DNA of 64,000 nt, taken from positions 372,001 through 436,000 of the forward strand of contig JAEUUA010000018.1 of assembly GCA_016787755.1 (NCBI GenBank). Direction: 5' to 3'. This DNA is from Cyclobacteriaceae bacterium. GTDB lineage: Bacteria; Bacteroidota; Bacteroidia; Cytophagales; Cyclobacteriaceae. Of the stretch, positions 1 through 8,776 are shown one piece after another. Position 1 is the first letter of the stretch, and each line of letters starts with the position of its first letter. Both the position numbers and the translations under genes were made by a program. Below the pieces are notes generated by a model. That model was not told where the DNA came from, searched no databases, and was given only the letters and a program-made list of their open reading frames with translations.

Positions 1-1446
1 TTGATGGATGAAGCCGCGGCCAAGTTAAGATTAGAAATGGATTCGCTTCCTGAAGAACTTGATGAGCTTAATCGCAAAATCATGCAATTGGAAATTGAGC
101 GTGAAGCCATGCGGAGAGAAAAAAATAAAGACAAGGAAGTAATCCTTACAAAAGAGATTGCTGAACTTACCAGTGAGCGAAACACGTTGAAGGCTCAATG
201 GGAAAACGAAAAAGCAATAGTCCAAAGTCTCCGACAGGAAAAAGAAACTATTGATAAGTTAAAGTTTGAAGCGGAGCAAGCCGAAAAAGCCGGTGACTAC
301 GGGAAAGTTGCTGAAATCCGATATGGAAAAATTACCGAAGCCGAGAAAAGGCTTAGCGAGTCGCAACTCAAAATGAAAGAGATGCAAGGAGGCCATTCTT
401 TACTTAAAGAAGTGGTAGACAGTGAAGACATCGCTGAGGTGGTGGCAAAATGGACAGGCATACCAGTTTCCAGAATGTTGCAAAGCGAACGCGAAAAGTT
501 GTTGAACCTGGAGGAAGAATTAGGCAAACGAGTAGCGGGTCAGGAAGAAGCGATTCGTGCATTGAGTGATGCGGTGCGTAGAAGCCGAGCCGGTTTACAA
601 GATCCAAAACGCCCTATTGGTTCCTTTATATTTATGGGAACCACGGGAGTGGGTAAAACAGAATTATCAAAAGCACTCGCTGATTACCTTTTCAATGATG
701 ATAATGCCATGGTGCGTATTGATATGAGTGAGTATCAGGAACGGCACAGTGTAAGTCGGTTGATTGGTGCACCTCCCGGATATGTGGGGTATGATGAAGG
801 GGGACAATTAACGGAAGCCGTAAGACGCAAACCGTACTCTGTAATTCTATTGGATGAGATTGAGAAGGCGCATCCGGACGTCTTTAACATCTTGTTACAG
901 GTATTAGATGAAGGCCGTTTAACTGATAATAAAGGTCGGGTGGCTAATTTCAAAAACACGATCATTATTATGACTACCAATATTGGTTCTCATATCATTC
1001 AGGAAAATTTTGAAAAAATAACAGATGAAAATTACTTTGAGGTTATAGAAGCCACCAAAGAAGATGTTTTGGCTTTACTTAAAAAGTCTGTGAGACCAGA
1101 ATTTATCAACCGGATTGATGAAATCATCATGTTCCGCCCATTAACTAAAGCGGATATTAGAAAAATTGTAGAAATACAATTTAAGCGGATCCAAATACGT
1201 TTAGAGGAGAGTGGGGTAAAACTGGATATCTCTGAAAGTGCGCTAGATCGACTTGGTAAATTAGGATTCGACCCGCAATATGGTGCAAGACCGCTAAAGC
1301 GGGTAATTCAGCGGGAAATTCTAAATGAACTTTCTAAACAAATATTATCCGGAAAAGTGAACAAGGACTCGGTAATTTTTGTTGATCTAGTAGACGAGGT
1401 TGAATTTAAGTTTATCAACCTGGACGAATTAGAAACTGTAGAATAA
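1..1446 (+). CDS. clpB: ATP-dependent chaperone ClpB, C-terminal part (5' end outside window)
   Basis: Hsp100 disaggregase that threads aggregated proteins together with DnaK. Only the part from the end of the first ATPase module onward is present. The opening TTG encodes the Leu of the conserved [12 protein letters not shown] junction, so it is not a start codon. Residues about 15-130 (window numbering) are the middle-domain coiled coil. The second AAA+ module follows, with Walker A GTTGVGKT at 213-220 (Pro is more usual than Thr at the second position of this motif), Walker B VILLDE at 281-286, sensor TTN at 325-327 and sensor-2 GARPLKR at 428-434. It ends in the normal ClpB C-terminal domain. 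A strong hairpin follows the stop. The family call is certain. The N domain and first ATPase lie upstream of the window. Confidence 0.97.
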   Translation: MMDEAAAKLRLEMDSLPEELDELNRKIMQLEIEREAMRREKNKDKEVILTKEIAELTSERNTLKAQWENEKAIVQSLRQEKETIDKLKFEAEQAEKAGDYGKVAEIRYGKITEAEKRLSESQLKMKEMQGGHSLLKEVVDSEDIAEVVAKWTGIPVSRMLQSEREKLLNLEEELGKRVAGQEEAIRALSDAVRRSRAGLQDPKRPIGSFIFMGTTGVGKTELSKALADYLFNDDNAMVRIDMSEYQERHSVSRLIGAPPGYVGYDEGGQLTEAVRRKPYSVILLDEIEKAHPDVFNILLQVLDEGRLTDNKGRVANFKNTIIIMTTNIGSHIIQENFEKITDENYFEVIEATKEDVLALLKKSVRPEFINRIDEIIMFRPLTKADIRKIVEIQFKRIQIRLEESGVKLDISESALDRLGKLGFDPQYGARPLKRVIQREILNELSKQILSGKVNKDSVIFVDLVDEVEFKFINLDELETVE

Positions 1447-1511
1447 CGACATTAAAGATAGTGAGGTCCCGGGTTCTCCGGGTAAGTGTGAGGGGTTTGG
1501 TTTTTGGGGTT

Positions 1512-1541
1512 AGAGCGGGCTGAGGGGCCCGCTCTTCTTTT
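1512..1541 (+). terminator. Intrinsic terminator after clpB
   Basis: Perfect 8-bp stem AGAGCGGG / CCCGCTCT (1512-1519 and 1528-1535) with an 8-nt loop, followed by a T-rich tail that runs into the stop codon of the convergent channel gene. It probably ends clpB transcription. Confidence 0.75.
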
Positions 1542-2586
1542 ATTCAGTAATTCGATATTGTTTTTTCAAGGCTTCTCTTCCTTTGCCATCCATCATAATC
1601 ACGAGTTGATCTCCCATTTCAATCTTCACGCTGCTTTCCGGATTCTTTAACAGTTTCTTGCCCTTTCCCATTTTTACAATCCCGATCAAAATCACATTGC
1701 AATTCTTCTTTAAATCAAAAAAAGCCTTTTCATAAAATGTATCGACAAAGGCATTGTTCGGTTCGATTTTAACTTGCTTGATGTCATACTCATGATCATG
1801 ATGCGCATAGGCCAAAATTTCTTCACTAAACAACGCAACATCGGGTTCAAAAATATAGCTCGCCATTAGCTTGGCCGAAATTTCATTTTTACAAATTGTA
1901 TAGGTAACACCCGCATTTTGAAAAGTGTTTTTAAGGTTTCCATTATCCAGTGTTACCACGTAATTAAGGTCAGCATAATGTTTTTTTAGATTGATTACAT
2001 AAACTAATTTTTCAGTGTCATCATTCAAATTGACAAATACAATAGAGGCAAGTTTAATATTAGCTTTCTCCAGCATATCAAAATTGGCATAATCTGAATA
2101 GAGTGTGAAAATATTATCCGAATCGTAATACTCCCGAATAGTATCAATGGATGATCGTTCATTTGTAATCACAGCCACCTGTTTTCCTGCGGCTACCAGA
2201 TGGCCAATTACCGATCGGCCAAAATCATTCCACCCGATAATCACCACATGATTCTTGAAGTCTGTGCCATTAAGCCCTAACTCCCGTTGTTCTTTTAGTG
2301 TACTCATAAAGTTTGCAATCTGACTAATAATTAAACCATAAACACCTAAACTGGATAGCATGACTATAAAACCGATTGTACGCCCCCAATAAGTAATGGG
2401 GATCACATCTCCATAACCAACGGTCGTAATCGTTGCTACTACATACCACAAGGCATCTTGCCAGGTTGGCATTTTAGTGCCTGCTGCATCAGACTCAATT
2501 GAATGTAGTAGTAGAATAATTGTCCCAAAGAAAATTGAAACACCAAGAAGAGAATAAAGAAGTTTTTTGTAGTCGGGCTTTTTCAC
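1540..2586 (-). CDS. Potassium channel with RCK (TrkA-N/TrkA-C) gating domains
   Basis: Two-transmembrane K+ channel subunit of the Kch/MthK type in the inner membrane. The first membrane helix is at about residues 8-28. The pore loop carries the selectivity filter TVGYGD at 55-60, and the second helix is at about 67-92. The cytosolic RCK-N Rossmann domain follows from about residue 112 (HVVIIGWNDFGRSV), and a TrkA-C ligand-binding domain ends the protein (GDQLVIMMDG). All filter residues are intact, so it should be K+ selective and ligand-gated. It is monocistronic and convergent with clpB. The ligand cannot be read from the sequence. Confidence 0.9.
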   Translation of the reverse strand: MKKPDYKKLLYSLLGVSIFFGTIILLLHSIESDAAGTKMPTWQDALWYVVATITTVGYGDVIPITYWGRTIGFIVMLSSLGVYGLIISQIANFMSTLKEQRELGLNGTDFKNHVVIIGWNDFGRSVIGHLVAAGKQVAVITNERSSIDTIREYYDSDNIFTLYSDYANFDMLEKANIKLASIVFVNLNDDTEKLVYVINLKKHYADLNYVVTLDNGNLKNTFQNAGVTYTICKNEISAKLMASYIFEPDVALFSEEILAYAHHDHEYDIKQVKIEPNNAFVDTFYEKAFFDLKKNCNVILIGIVKMGKGKKLLKNPESSVKIEMGDQLVIMMDGKGREALKKQYRITE

Positions 2587-2647
2587 AGCTTATAAAGCAT
2601 ACATATTTAAGCTAAAAATATCAAAAGTAAAAGTAGGCCGCAATCGA

Positions 2648-3106
2648 CTAGCGTACTGCGCAACTTGTCAATGCTTGTGTTACCTGCCCCACCTCAACTA
2701 TGCCATTTTTTATATCCCAGGAGTTATAGATAAATGTAGCGATCTCTGCAATTTCAAGCTCCGTAAGCGAAGGATTACTTTTCATAGGCTGGTTGTACAT
2801 AGTCCCATTCACCCATAGTTCACCGCTTCGTCCAAACTTTATAAGGCATACTACCTCCTCAAAATTTTGTTCCATAAAATCAGATTTGTTTAAAGGAGGA
2901 TAAACCCTTCCTAAACCAGAGCCATCGGGCTGATGACAATTGGCACAATAATTTTTATAAAGCTCTCCACCCTGAACGTAATACTGCTGATATTTGACAG
3001 AATCAGGATAAGAACTATTATTTCCTGAGGTGCAAGTCGTCAATGCAATGCCTAAAAGGATAACAAAAAAAATAAAATACCTAGCTGCGGTTATTTTCAC
3101 CATCAT
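2648..3106 (-). CDS. Class I c-type cytochrome lipoprotein
   Basis: Mono-haem cytochrome c, 152 residues, probably membrane-anchored on the periplasmic side. It has an N-terminal hydrophobic stretch with a lipobox-like LTTC (Cys25), the haem motif CANCH at 54-58, and a plausible axial Met108 in the QPMKSNP segment. The ATGA overlap with the upstream SCO-like gene indicates translational coupling. Together with the MOSC gene they form a three-gene minus-strand operon. It resembles the cytochrome at 26668-27075 around the YPPLNKSD and VNGTMYN segments, so the two are probably paralogs. Its redox partner is unknown. SCO neighbours often serve copper-oxidase assembly, but no oxidase gene is in this window. 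Confidence 0.85.
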   Translation of the reverse strand: MMVKITAARYFIFFVILLGIALTTCTSGNNSSYPDSVKYQQYYVQGGELYKNYCANCHQPDGSGLGRVYPPLNKSDFMEQNFEEVVCLIKFGRSGELWVNGTMYNQPMKSNPSLTELEIAEIATFIYNSWDIKNGIVEVGQVTQALTSCAVR

Positions 3107-3789
3107 TTTTCTAACCGGAGTTTTTTAATGTCTCCTATCAATCGGTTAACCTCTTCCTCTTTCGTGCCATCATACTTTCCGCGAATGCGTTGCTTCTTAT
3201 CTATCAACAGAAAAGCGCCACTATGAATAAACCCATCGGGTTCGGCTTTGTCTTCCATGGCGGTGGCGAAATAACTTGTTTGAGCAATTTTATAAATAGA
3301 ATCTTTAACACCGGTTACAAAATGCCAGCGTGAACTTTTCACACCGAGACGTGCCGCAAAGTCATGCAACAAGGCAATCGTGTCATATTCCGGATCAATC
3401 GTGTGCGACAGTAGTTTAACATCGGGCATATCCGCAGTTGCTTTATACACACGCAGCATTTGCGTTTTCATAATGGGGCAAATAGAACGACAGGTAGTAA
3501 AGAAAAAATCGGCTACATAGATATCGCCATCAAAGGTTGCATTGGTAACCCTACTGCTATCCTGATCAACAAATGCAAATGGTGCAATGGTATGATAGAT
3601 TGTATCGGTGCCCACCACTTCACGTTCACCAAATATTGGAAGTCTTGTTTCTTTTACCTGACAGGAACCCAGGAGTAGAACGCTACTTGCAATTAGCACC
3701 AGATACTGGATACCAGAGGCGAGAGGCTTGAGATTGGAGATTGGGGTTCTGTGATTGGTGAACAAACTCAGCTTTGGAATTCTAAGCAT
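3103..3789 (-). CDS. SCO1/SenC family thioredoxin-fold protein
   Basis: SCO-type copper/thiol chaperone on the periplasmic side of the membrane; family members help assemble the CuA site of cytochrome oxidase. The core shows the CRSIC metal/thiol motif within FFFTTCRSICP and the conserved late His in GFIHSGAFLL. A hydrophobic segment ending in LLLGSC looks like a lipoprotein signal. The open frame extends upstream to 3879, but that would overlap the end of the MOSC gene. I chose the ATG at 3789 (MLRIPKLS). Residues between this start and the hydrophobic stretch are encoded by low-complexity repeat-like DNA (about 3715-3745), so the true start is uncertain. It overlaps the next gene by ATGA. 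Confidence 0.85.
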   Translation of the reverse strand: MLRIPKLSLFTNHRTPISNLKPLASGIQYLVLIASSVLLLGSCQVKETRLPIFGEREVVGTDTIYHTIAPFAFVDQDSSRVTNATFDGDIYVADFFFTTCRSICPIMKTQMLRVYKATADMPDVKLLSHTIDPEYDTIALLHDFAARLGVKSSRWHFVTGVKDSIYKIAQTSYFATAMEDKAEPDGFIHSGAFLLIDKKQRIRGKYDGTKEEEVNRLIGDIKKLRLEK

Positions 3790-3811
3790 CCAAAAACCAG
3801 TATTCAGCCGG

Positions 3812-4612
3812 CTAACACAATTCAATTTCATCTCCTTCACGTACTTCATCATAATCAATGGGTAATAAATTTTGTCCAAATAGTATTTTATTCTCTTTCT
3901 TTCTAAAGGTAGCCAAAGTAACCAGTGGTTCTTTGCCTTTTATCCCAGTGTCAGGATCTACAGTTGTCAACACGCACCGTGCACATAGCTTTACAGCTGC
4001 AAATCTATTTTTCCCAATTTTAAAATTTTTCCAATCATCCTCTTCAAAAGGTGCTCCACCTGCAAATACAAAGTTAGGACGAAATCGTTTCATAGGAATG
4101 GGAACTTCTAATCGGTTATTCAAATCATCCAATGAACTTTGTCCTATAATCAAGCAGGGATACCCATCGGCTAAAGATACCTGTTCATTCGCGCCAGCGT
4201 ACCGAGGATCAACATCTCTTAGATTGCTTTCAGGAAAATAAATCAGTTTACACGTGATTTTTAATTCTTGAGAAAACCAATTGCTATAAACAGGATCTAC
4301 CTCCCTTGCATCAACTTTGTCATCCCAAATTTGCACCGACAACGGCTTACCCCCATTTGGTTTTAGTTCAATAGTAAGGTTTCGCTTGGAAGTTTTTGAC
4401 TCGATGGTCATTTGATCGTTTGCAATAGACACGCTAAAAAGTGCCATGTGCGGATGTTCCCGTTGAGTGAAAAATCTTCCTCCTTCATCAACAAGCATAA
4501 ACCTTCTATCGTGCTCAAGTCCCTTTTGTTTAACAGTTGCCTGTTGTACTCGTATTCCGGCTAACGACTTGATCGGATAGATCCAAATCTCGGTAAGGGT
4601 TAACTTGGCCAT
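3812..4612 (-). CDS. MOSC domain protein (YcbX/mARC-like)
   Basis: Protein of 266 residues with the MOSC N-terminal beta-barrel domain (IYPIKSLAGI, EHDRRFMLVDEGG at about 11-44) followed by the MOSC domain. The Cys-containing segment CARCVLTTVDPDTG lies near the C-terminus, as in YcbX and mARC proteins, where a conserved Cys contacts the molybdenum cofactor. Relatives reduce N-hydroxylated compounds using a reductase partner. No fused ferredoxin domain is present, so electrons must come from elsewhere. It is the first gene of the operon with the SCO-like protein and cytochrome c. The substrate is not predictable. Confidence 0.85.
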   Translation of the reverse strand: MAKLTLTEIWIYPIKSLAGIRVQQATVKQKGLEHDRRFMLVDEGGRFFTQREHPHMALFSVSIANDQMTIESKTSKRNLTIELKPNGGKPLSVQIWDDKVDAREVDPVYSNWFSQELKITCKLIYFPESNLRDVDPRYAGANEQVSLADGYPCLIIGQSSLDDLNNRLEVPIPMKRFRPNFVFAGGAPFEEDDWKNFKIGKNRFAAVKLCARCVLTTVDPDTGIKGKEPLVTLATFRKKENKILFGQNLLPIDYDEVREGDEIELC

Positions 4613-4660
4613 GAACTTTTCTTGCTAATTTTTTGCTAACTTAATACTGAATTATAAGAA

Positions 4661-5341
4661 ATGAGTAATACTTCTTCACTTTGGTACTTCGAAAGCGTAA
4701 ATCTCTATAAAATACTTTGTCCTCACCGAACAAAGGCTATGTCCGAGAAGCATGCATTTGATCTCTATAAAAAAGATGATTTTATTTATTTTCCTGAGGA
4801 AACGGCCACACATATCTATATGATTGTTTCTGGCCGGGTTCGCCTGGGTCATTACCAAGAGGATGGCAAAGAAACAATAACTGCAATTTTATCCACGGGA
4901 GAAATATTTGGTGAACTGGCTATGGCAGGCGAAGAAACCCGAAAAGACTTTGCGCAAGCCATGGATTCGGACACAACCATATGCCCGCTTGGCATTGAAG
5001 AACTCAAGGACCTTATGAAAGAAGATCGGGAATTGAGTTTCAAAATTCTTAAGCTAATTGGGCTTCGGCTAATGAAGCTAGAGCGCAAACTGGAGTTGCT
5101 GGTGTTTAAAGACGCCCGAACCCGGGTTGTAGAATTCTTGAAAGACACCGCATCATGGAAAGGAAAAAGAGTAGGCTTCGAAACGATGATCCCAACGCGG
5201 CTTACTCATAAAGATATAGCTGCTCTTACCGGCACTTCGCGCCAAACCGTTACTACCATTCTTAATGATCTGAAAGAAAAAAACCTGATCAATTTTGATC
5301 GAAAAAAAATCTTAATCCGTGATCTGGATAGTTTAAAATAA
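4661..5341 (+). CDS. Crp/Fnr family transcriptional regulator
   Basis: Cytosolic DNA-binding regulator of 226 residues. The cyclic-nucleotide-binding-type beta-roll spans about residues 25-135 (GEIFGELAMAG). The dimer helix follows, and the C-terminal winged helix-turn-helix carries LTHKDIAALTGTSRQTVTTIL (split here as LTHKDIAALTGTSRQ and TVTTIL). No FNR-like N-terminal Cys cluster is evident, so an Fe-S oxygen sensor is unlikely. It diverges from the MOSC operon with only 48 bp between starts and may control that operon. A Crp/Fnr-sized palindrome exists at 24769-24788, but linking the two is speculation. Confidence 0.9.
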   Translation: MSNTSSLWYFESVNLYKILCPHRTKAMSEKHAFDLYKKDDFIYFPEETATHIYMIVSGRVRLGHYQEDGKETITAILSTGEIFGELAMAGEETRKDFAQAMDSDTTICPLGIEELKDLMKEDRELSFKILKLIGLRLMKLERKLELLVFKDARTRVVEFLKDTASWKGKRVGFETMIPTRLTHKDIAALTGTSRQTVTTILNDLKEKNLINFDRKKILIRDLDSLK

Positions 5342-6049
5342 CTATTGATCTTTTTCCGGTAATCTCCCTAGTATTGATTCCATCATCTCCGTTTGTATTC
5401 GCTGGATTTCAAGTAACCTTTTATTTTGATGAATTAAGAGATGATCCATTTTTTTGTGAAGTAGTTGAATTTCCAATTCAGCTTTTAAATTGATTTTATA
5501 ATCATGTTCTGACCGGGCTCGATCTTTAGTTTCCTGACGGTTTTGGCTCATCATAATAATAGGAGCCTGAATGGCAGCCAAACAGGATAGAATAAGATTG
5601 AGCAGAATAAATGGGTAAGGATCAAAACTTCTATTACTTAACCACCAAATATTGGCTACTATCCAAACGAGGATAAACCCGAAGAAGGAAATAATAAATG
5701 TCCAGCTTCCGCCAAACTCAGCAATACGGTCGGAAATTCTATCGCCAACGCTAAGTGTATCCTCAATGGCCAGTTCAACTTGCTCCGAAAGAATTTTGTT
5801 TTCGGAAATGCTTGTAATTACCTCTTTCTCCAATTCATCCAACTCCCCAAATTCACTGGCCAACATTTGATTTAAATATTCCTTTTTAATGCGCAATAAT
5901 TGATCATCTCCTAAATAACCGTGATCAGGTACATTTGGATAGCGTTCCCGCAAATAAAACAGCATATTTCTATCCAACGCAGATAGTGGGGTGGCTTTCT
6001 CAAGAGAATATTCCTTACCGGAAATCACACAATTCACCTTTTCACTCAT
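5342..6049 (-). CDS. DUF1003 domain membrane protein
   Basis: Protein of 235 residues. The DUF1003 core begins at about residue 100 (GDRISDRIAEFGGSW) with two membrane helices around 115-135 and 145-168. The conserved IQAPIIMMSQNRQ and the ARSEHDYKINLKAELEI helix follow, then a charged C-terminal coiled region. DUF1003 proteins have no settled function. The N-terminal 90 residues are cytosolic-looking. It is convergent with the Crp/Fnr gene, the two stop codons being directly adjacent. Confidence 0.85.
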   Translation of the reverse strand: MSEKVNCVISGKEYSLEKATPLSALDRNMLFYLRERYPNVPDHGYLGDDQLLRIKKEYLNQMLASEFGELDELEKEVITSISENKILSEQVELAIEDTLSVGDRISDRIAEFGGSWTFIISFFGFILVWIVANIWWLSNRSFDPYPFILLNLILSCLAAIQAPIIMMSQNRQETKDRARSEHDYKINLKAELEIQLLHKKMDHLLIHQNKRLLEIQRIQTEMMESILGRLPEKDQ

Positions 6050-6107
6050 ACCCTGGATTTAGAAGCAAGGTAAGTTAAATCCTAAATTAACTGGTCAGAA
6101 CACTGCA

Positions 6108-6126
6108 TTCAGAATTTCTTTAGAAT
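6108..6126 (+). promoter_or_regulatory. Candidate OmpR-type response regulator site (direct repeat, 11-bp period)
   Basis: TTCAGAAT at 6108-6115 and TTTAGAAT at 6119-6126 lie 11 bp apart, the phasing used by OmpR/PhoB-family regulators. The site is 20 bp upstream of the sulfatase-like gene whose operon encodes such a regulator. The same motif and period recur at 10233-10251. Confidence 0.5.
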
Positions 6127-6146
6127 TAAACCGTTTGTTTGTAACG

Positions 6147-8069
6147 ATGAATTCTACCCGCTTTCCCTTCAAATCAAACCGATTTGATCTTCTTTTATTA
6201 TTAACCTTATTAGCGACCGGGATTTCCTTTCTTACCCGAATTGCCCTGCTAATCAAATCAAGTTCAATTGCCGAACTATCAGCACTTCAGATGGCAGGTG
6301 CGTTTGCTTTAGGGATGTTGTTTGATCTTGTGGAAGCTAGTTATTTAATTATTCCGCTATTACTTTATATCTGGCTACTTCCCGAAACGATTTTTCAAAG
6401 AAAATGGCATGTGTCTCTTTTGTATGCGTTCTACTTTGTCCAAACTTTTCTTCTTTTATTCAATGCTGTATCCGAATGGCTCTTTTGGGATGAGTTTACC
6501 ACCCGGTTTAATTTCATTGCAGTAGATTACTTGGTTTACACCACAGAAGTTATCGGCAATATTCAACAATCATATCCAATTATCTGGATAATTCTCATAC
6601 TTATTATCATTTCAGGTGGCGCTCTTTTTGTACTAAAACCTTTCATTAATCAAAGTAAACTACACCCCATTCGGTTTAAGACCCGATCATTGTGGACAGC
6701 CATGGTATTCGTTTTTCCTGTTTTAAGTTTTGCCTTTATCAATACCACACTTCATGATTTCAGTTCAAACACAATTGCTAATGAGCTTGCCGGCAATGGA
6801 CTTTATGAGCTATTTGCAGCCTACAGAAACAACGAATTAAACTATGCCCAGTTTTATCCACATCTTTCAGATCAGGAAGCCAATGAAAATATCACTACCC
6901 TCCTGCAGCCTCATCTCATTGCCAGCGAAGAATTCTCACTGGCGCGGAATATCACCAGCAATAAGCCTGAACAAAAACTGAATGTCGTTCTTATAAGCAT
7001 TGAAAGTTTCAGTGCTGAGTTTATGGGCATTTTTGGAAACAAAGGGGGTAACACCCCCTTTCTTGATTCCTTGGCGCAGCATAGTTTAAGCTTCACAAAT
7101 TTATATGCCACGGGAACCCGCACCGTTCGAGGCCTTGAAGCACTGTCATTGGCTATTCCACCTACACCGGGGCAATCCATTGTGCGAAGACCACACAATG
7201 AAGATCTCTTTACCTTAGCAACTGTTTTCAACAAAAAAGGATATAAAAGCAAATACATTTATGGCGGTTACAGCTACTTTGATAATATGGGAAATTTCTT
7301 CGGAAGCAACGGCTACGAAGTGGTTGACCGAAGTTCACTAGCCGACACTGAAATTGATTATGAAAACATTTGGGGGGTAGCCGATGAGAATCTCTTTACA
7401 CTTGCCTTGCGGGAAATAGATAAGACCGTTTCTGGCAACCAACCCTCGTTTACACACATAATGACTACATCAAATCATCGGCCCTTTACATATCCAGATG
7501 GAAGAATTGATATACCCTCGCATACTAATCGGGAAGGCGCTGTAAAATATACGGACTATGCTATTGGTAAGTTTATCAAAGAGGCCCGTAAAACAGATTG
7601 GTTTTCAAATACATTGTTCATCATTACAGCCGATCATTGCGCCTCGAGTGCTGGCACAACAGATTTGCCCATCAACAAATATAAAATTCCTATGCTAATC
7701 TTTTCACCTACACACATTGGTTCGGGTATTCAAAGCAGGCTTATGAGTCAGATTGATATTGCTCCAACCTTGTTGGGTATGCTCAACATATCGTATGAAA
7801 CTAAATTCTTTGGATATGATCTCAATACTTTACCAAGTGGCAAAGAACGGGTGTTCATAAGCACCTATCAGTTACTTGGTTACTTAAAAAACGATAGTCT
7901 TGTTGTAATGGCTCCTAAAAAACAACCCGAAGTGTTCCTGGTTGATAAAGATCATAAGTTAAAATCTGAAGTTGTAGGACATCAGGTAAAACTACCCATT
8001 GTGAATGAAGCTATTACATGGTATCAGTCAGCTAGTTTTGCCTTTAAGCACAATCAAATGCACAACTGA
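6147..8069 (+). CDS. LTA synthase-type sulfatase-fold membrane transferase
   Basis: Inner-membrane enzyme of the alkaline-phosphatase superfamily related to LtaS, OpgB and EptA, which transfer phosphoglycerol or phosphoethanolamine to envelope glycolipids or glycans. About five membrane helices occupy residues 1-200. The periplasmic sulfatase domain follows, with metal ligand region LISIESFS, a probable Thr nucleophile in TGTRTVRG (Thr326), the MTTSNHRPF segment and a C-terminal metal motif TADHCASS. I chose the ATG at 6147; an in-frame TTG four codons earlier (6135) looks weaker. A Gram-negative does not make lipoteichoic acid, so modification of lipid A, a periplasmic glucan or an exopolysaccharide is more likely. 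The response regulator starts 32 bp downstream. Confidence 0.85.
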   Translation: MNSTRFPFKSNRFDLLLLLTLLATGISFLTRIALLIKSSSIAELSALQMAGAFALGMLFDLVEASYLIIPLLLYIWLLPETIFQRKWHVSLLYAFYFVQTFLLLFNAVSEWLFWDEFTTRFNFIAVDYLVYTTEVIGNIQQSYPIIWIILILIIISGGALFVLKPFINQSKLHPIRFKTRSLWTAMVFVFPVLSFAFINTTLHDFSSNTIANELAGNGLYELFAAYRNNELNYAQFYPHLSDQEANENITTLLQPHLIASEEFSLARNITSNKPEQKLNVVLISIESFSAEFMGIFGNKGGNTPFLDSLAQHSLSFTNLYATGTRTVRGLEALSLAIPPTPGQSIVRRPHNEDLFTLATVFNKKGYKSKYIYGGYSYFDNMGNFFGSNGYEVVDRSSLADTEIDYENIWGVADENLFTLALREIDKTVSGNQPSFTHIMTTSNHRPFTYPDGRIDIPSHTNREGAVKYTDYAIGKFIKEARKTDWFSNTLFIITADHCASSAGTTDLPINKYKIPMLIFSPTHIGSGIQSRLMSQIDIAPTLLGMLNISYETKFFGYDLNTLPSGKERVFISTYQLLGYLKNDSLVVMAPKKQPEVFLVDKDHKLKSEVVGHQVKLPIVNEAITWYQSASFAFKHNQMHN

Positions 8070-8101
8070 TTTATTAAAATCGTTACTTTTCTGGCACAAT
8101 C

Positions 8102-8776
8102 ATGAAGATACTAATTATTGAAGATGAGCGAGAACTTGCCAAGAGCATGATGATTTATTTGCGGCAGGAAAGTTATGTGTGCGAAATGGCCTACACAGCT
8201 CAGGAAGCACTTGAAAAAATTCTGCTTCATGAATATGATTGCATCTTACTGGACATAACCTTGCCTGATGGCAATGGGTTGGAAATTTTAGATCGACTTA
8301 AGAAAGAGGATAAATCAGAAGGTGTTATTATAATCTCGGCAAAAAATTCATTGGACGATAAAATACAAGGTCTTAATCTTGGTGCCGATGATTATCTGGC
8401 AAAGCCTTTCCATTTATCGGAAATGGGTGCACGAATCTCAGCAATTATCAGGCGAAAGCGCTTTGATGGAAATAATACGATTTCATTTGATGACTTAACC
8501 ATTGATCTAATTGGAAAAGTGACAACGGTGAAAAATAAGTTAGTTGATCTTACCCGCAAAGAATATGATCTATTACTTTTTTTAATTTCAAACAAAAACC
8601 GCGTAGTTTCAAAGAACGCGATTGCTGAACATCTCTCAGGAGATGCCGCTGATGTGTTTGATAATTTTGATTTCATATACGCCCACATGAAAAACTTAAA
8701 AAAGAAACTCTGCGAAGCAGGCTCACAAGATTCAATAAAGACCGTGTACGGGCTTGGATATAAATTTGAAGCATGA
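8102..8776 (+). CDS. OmpR-family response regulator
   Basis: Receiver domain (residues 1-118) with acidic pocket Glu7/Asp8, phospho-acceptor Asp51 in LLDITLPDG and Lys101 in LAKPF, followed by a winged-helix DNA-binding domain (about 125-224, TVYGLGYKFEA at the end). It overlaps the kinase gene by ATGA. The arrangement enzyme, regulator, kinase resembles PmrAB/PhoPQ-like envelope-stress circuits that control lipid modification. The matching 11-bp-phased repeats upstream of 6147 and 10359 are good candidates for its binding sites. Confidence 0.95.
   Translation: MKILIIEDERELAKSMMIYLRQESYVCEMAYTAQEALEKILLHEYDCILLDITLPDGNGLEILDRLKKEDKSEGVIIISAKNSLDDKIQGLNLGADDYLAKPFHLSEMGARISAIIRRKRFDGNNTISFDDLTIDLIGKVTTVKNKLVDLTRKEYDLLLFLISNKNRVVSKNAIAEHLSGDAADVFDNFDFIYAHMKNLKKKLCEAGSQDSIKTVYGLGYKFEA

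Noticed and set aside
1..3. TTG at position 1 as a start codon
   Set aside because: It is the conserved Leu codon inside ClpB (LMDEAAAK); the gene enters from outside the window.
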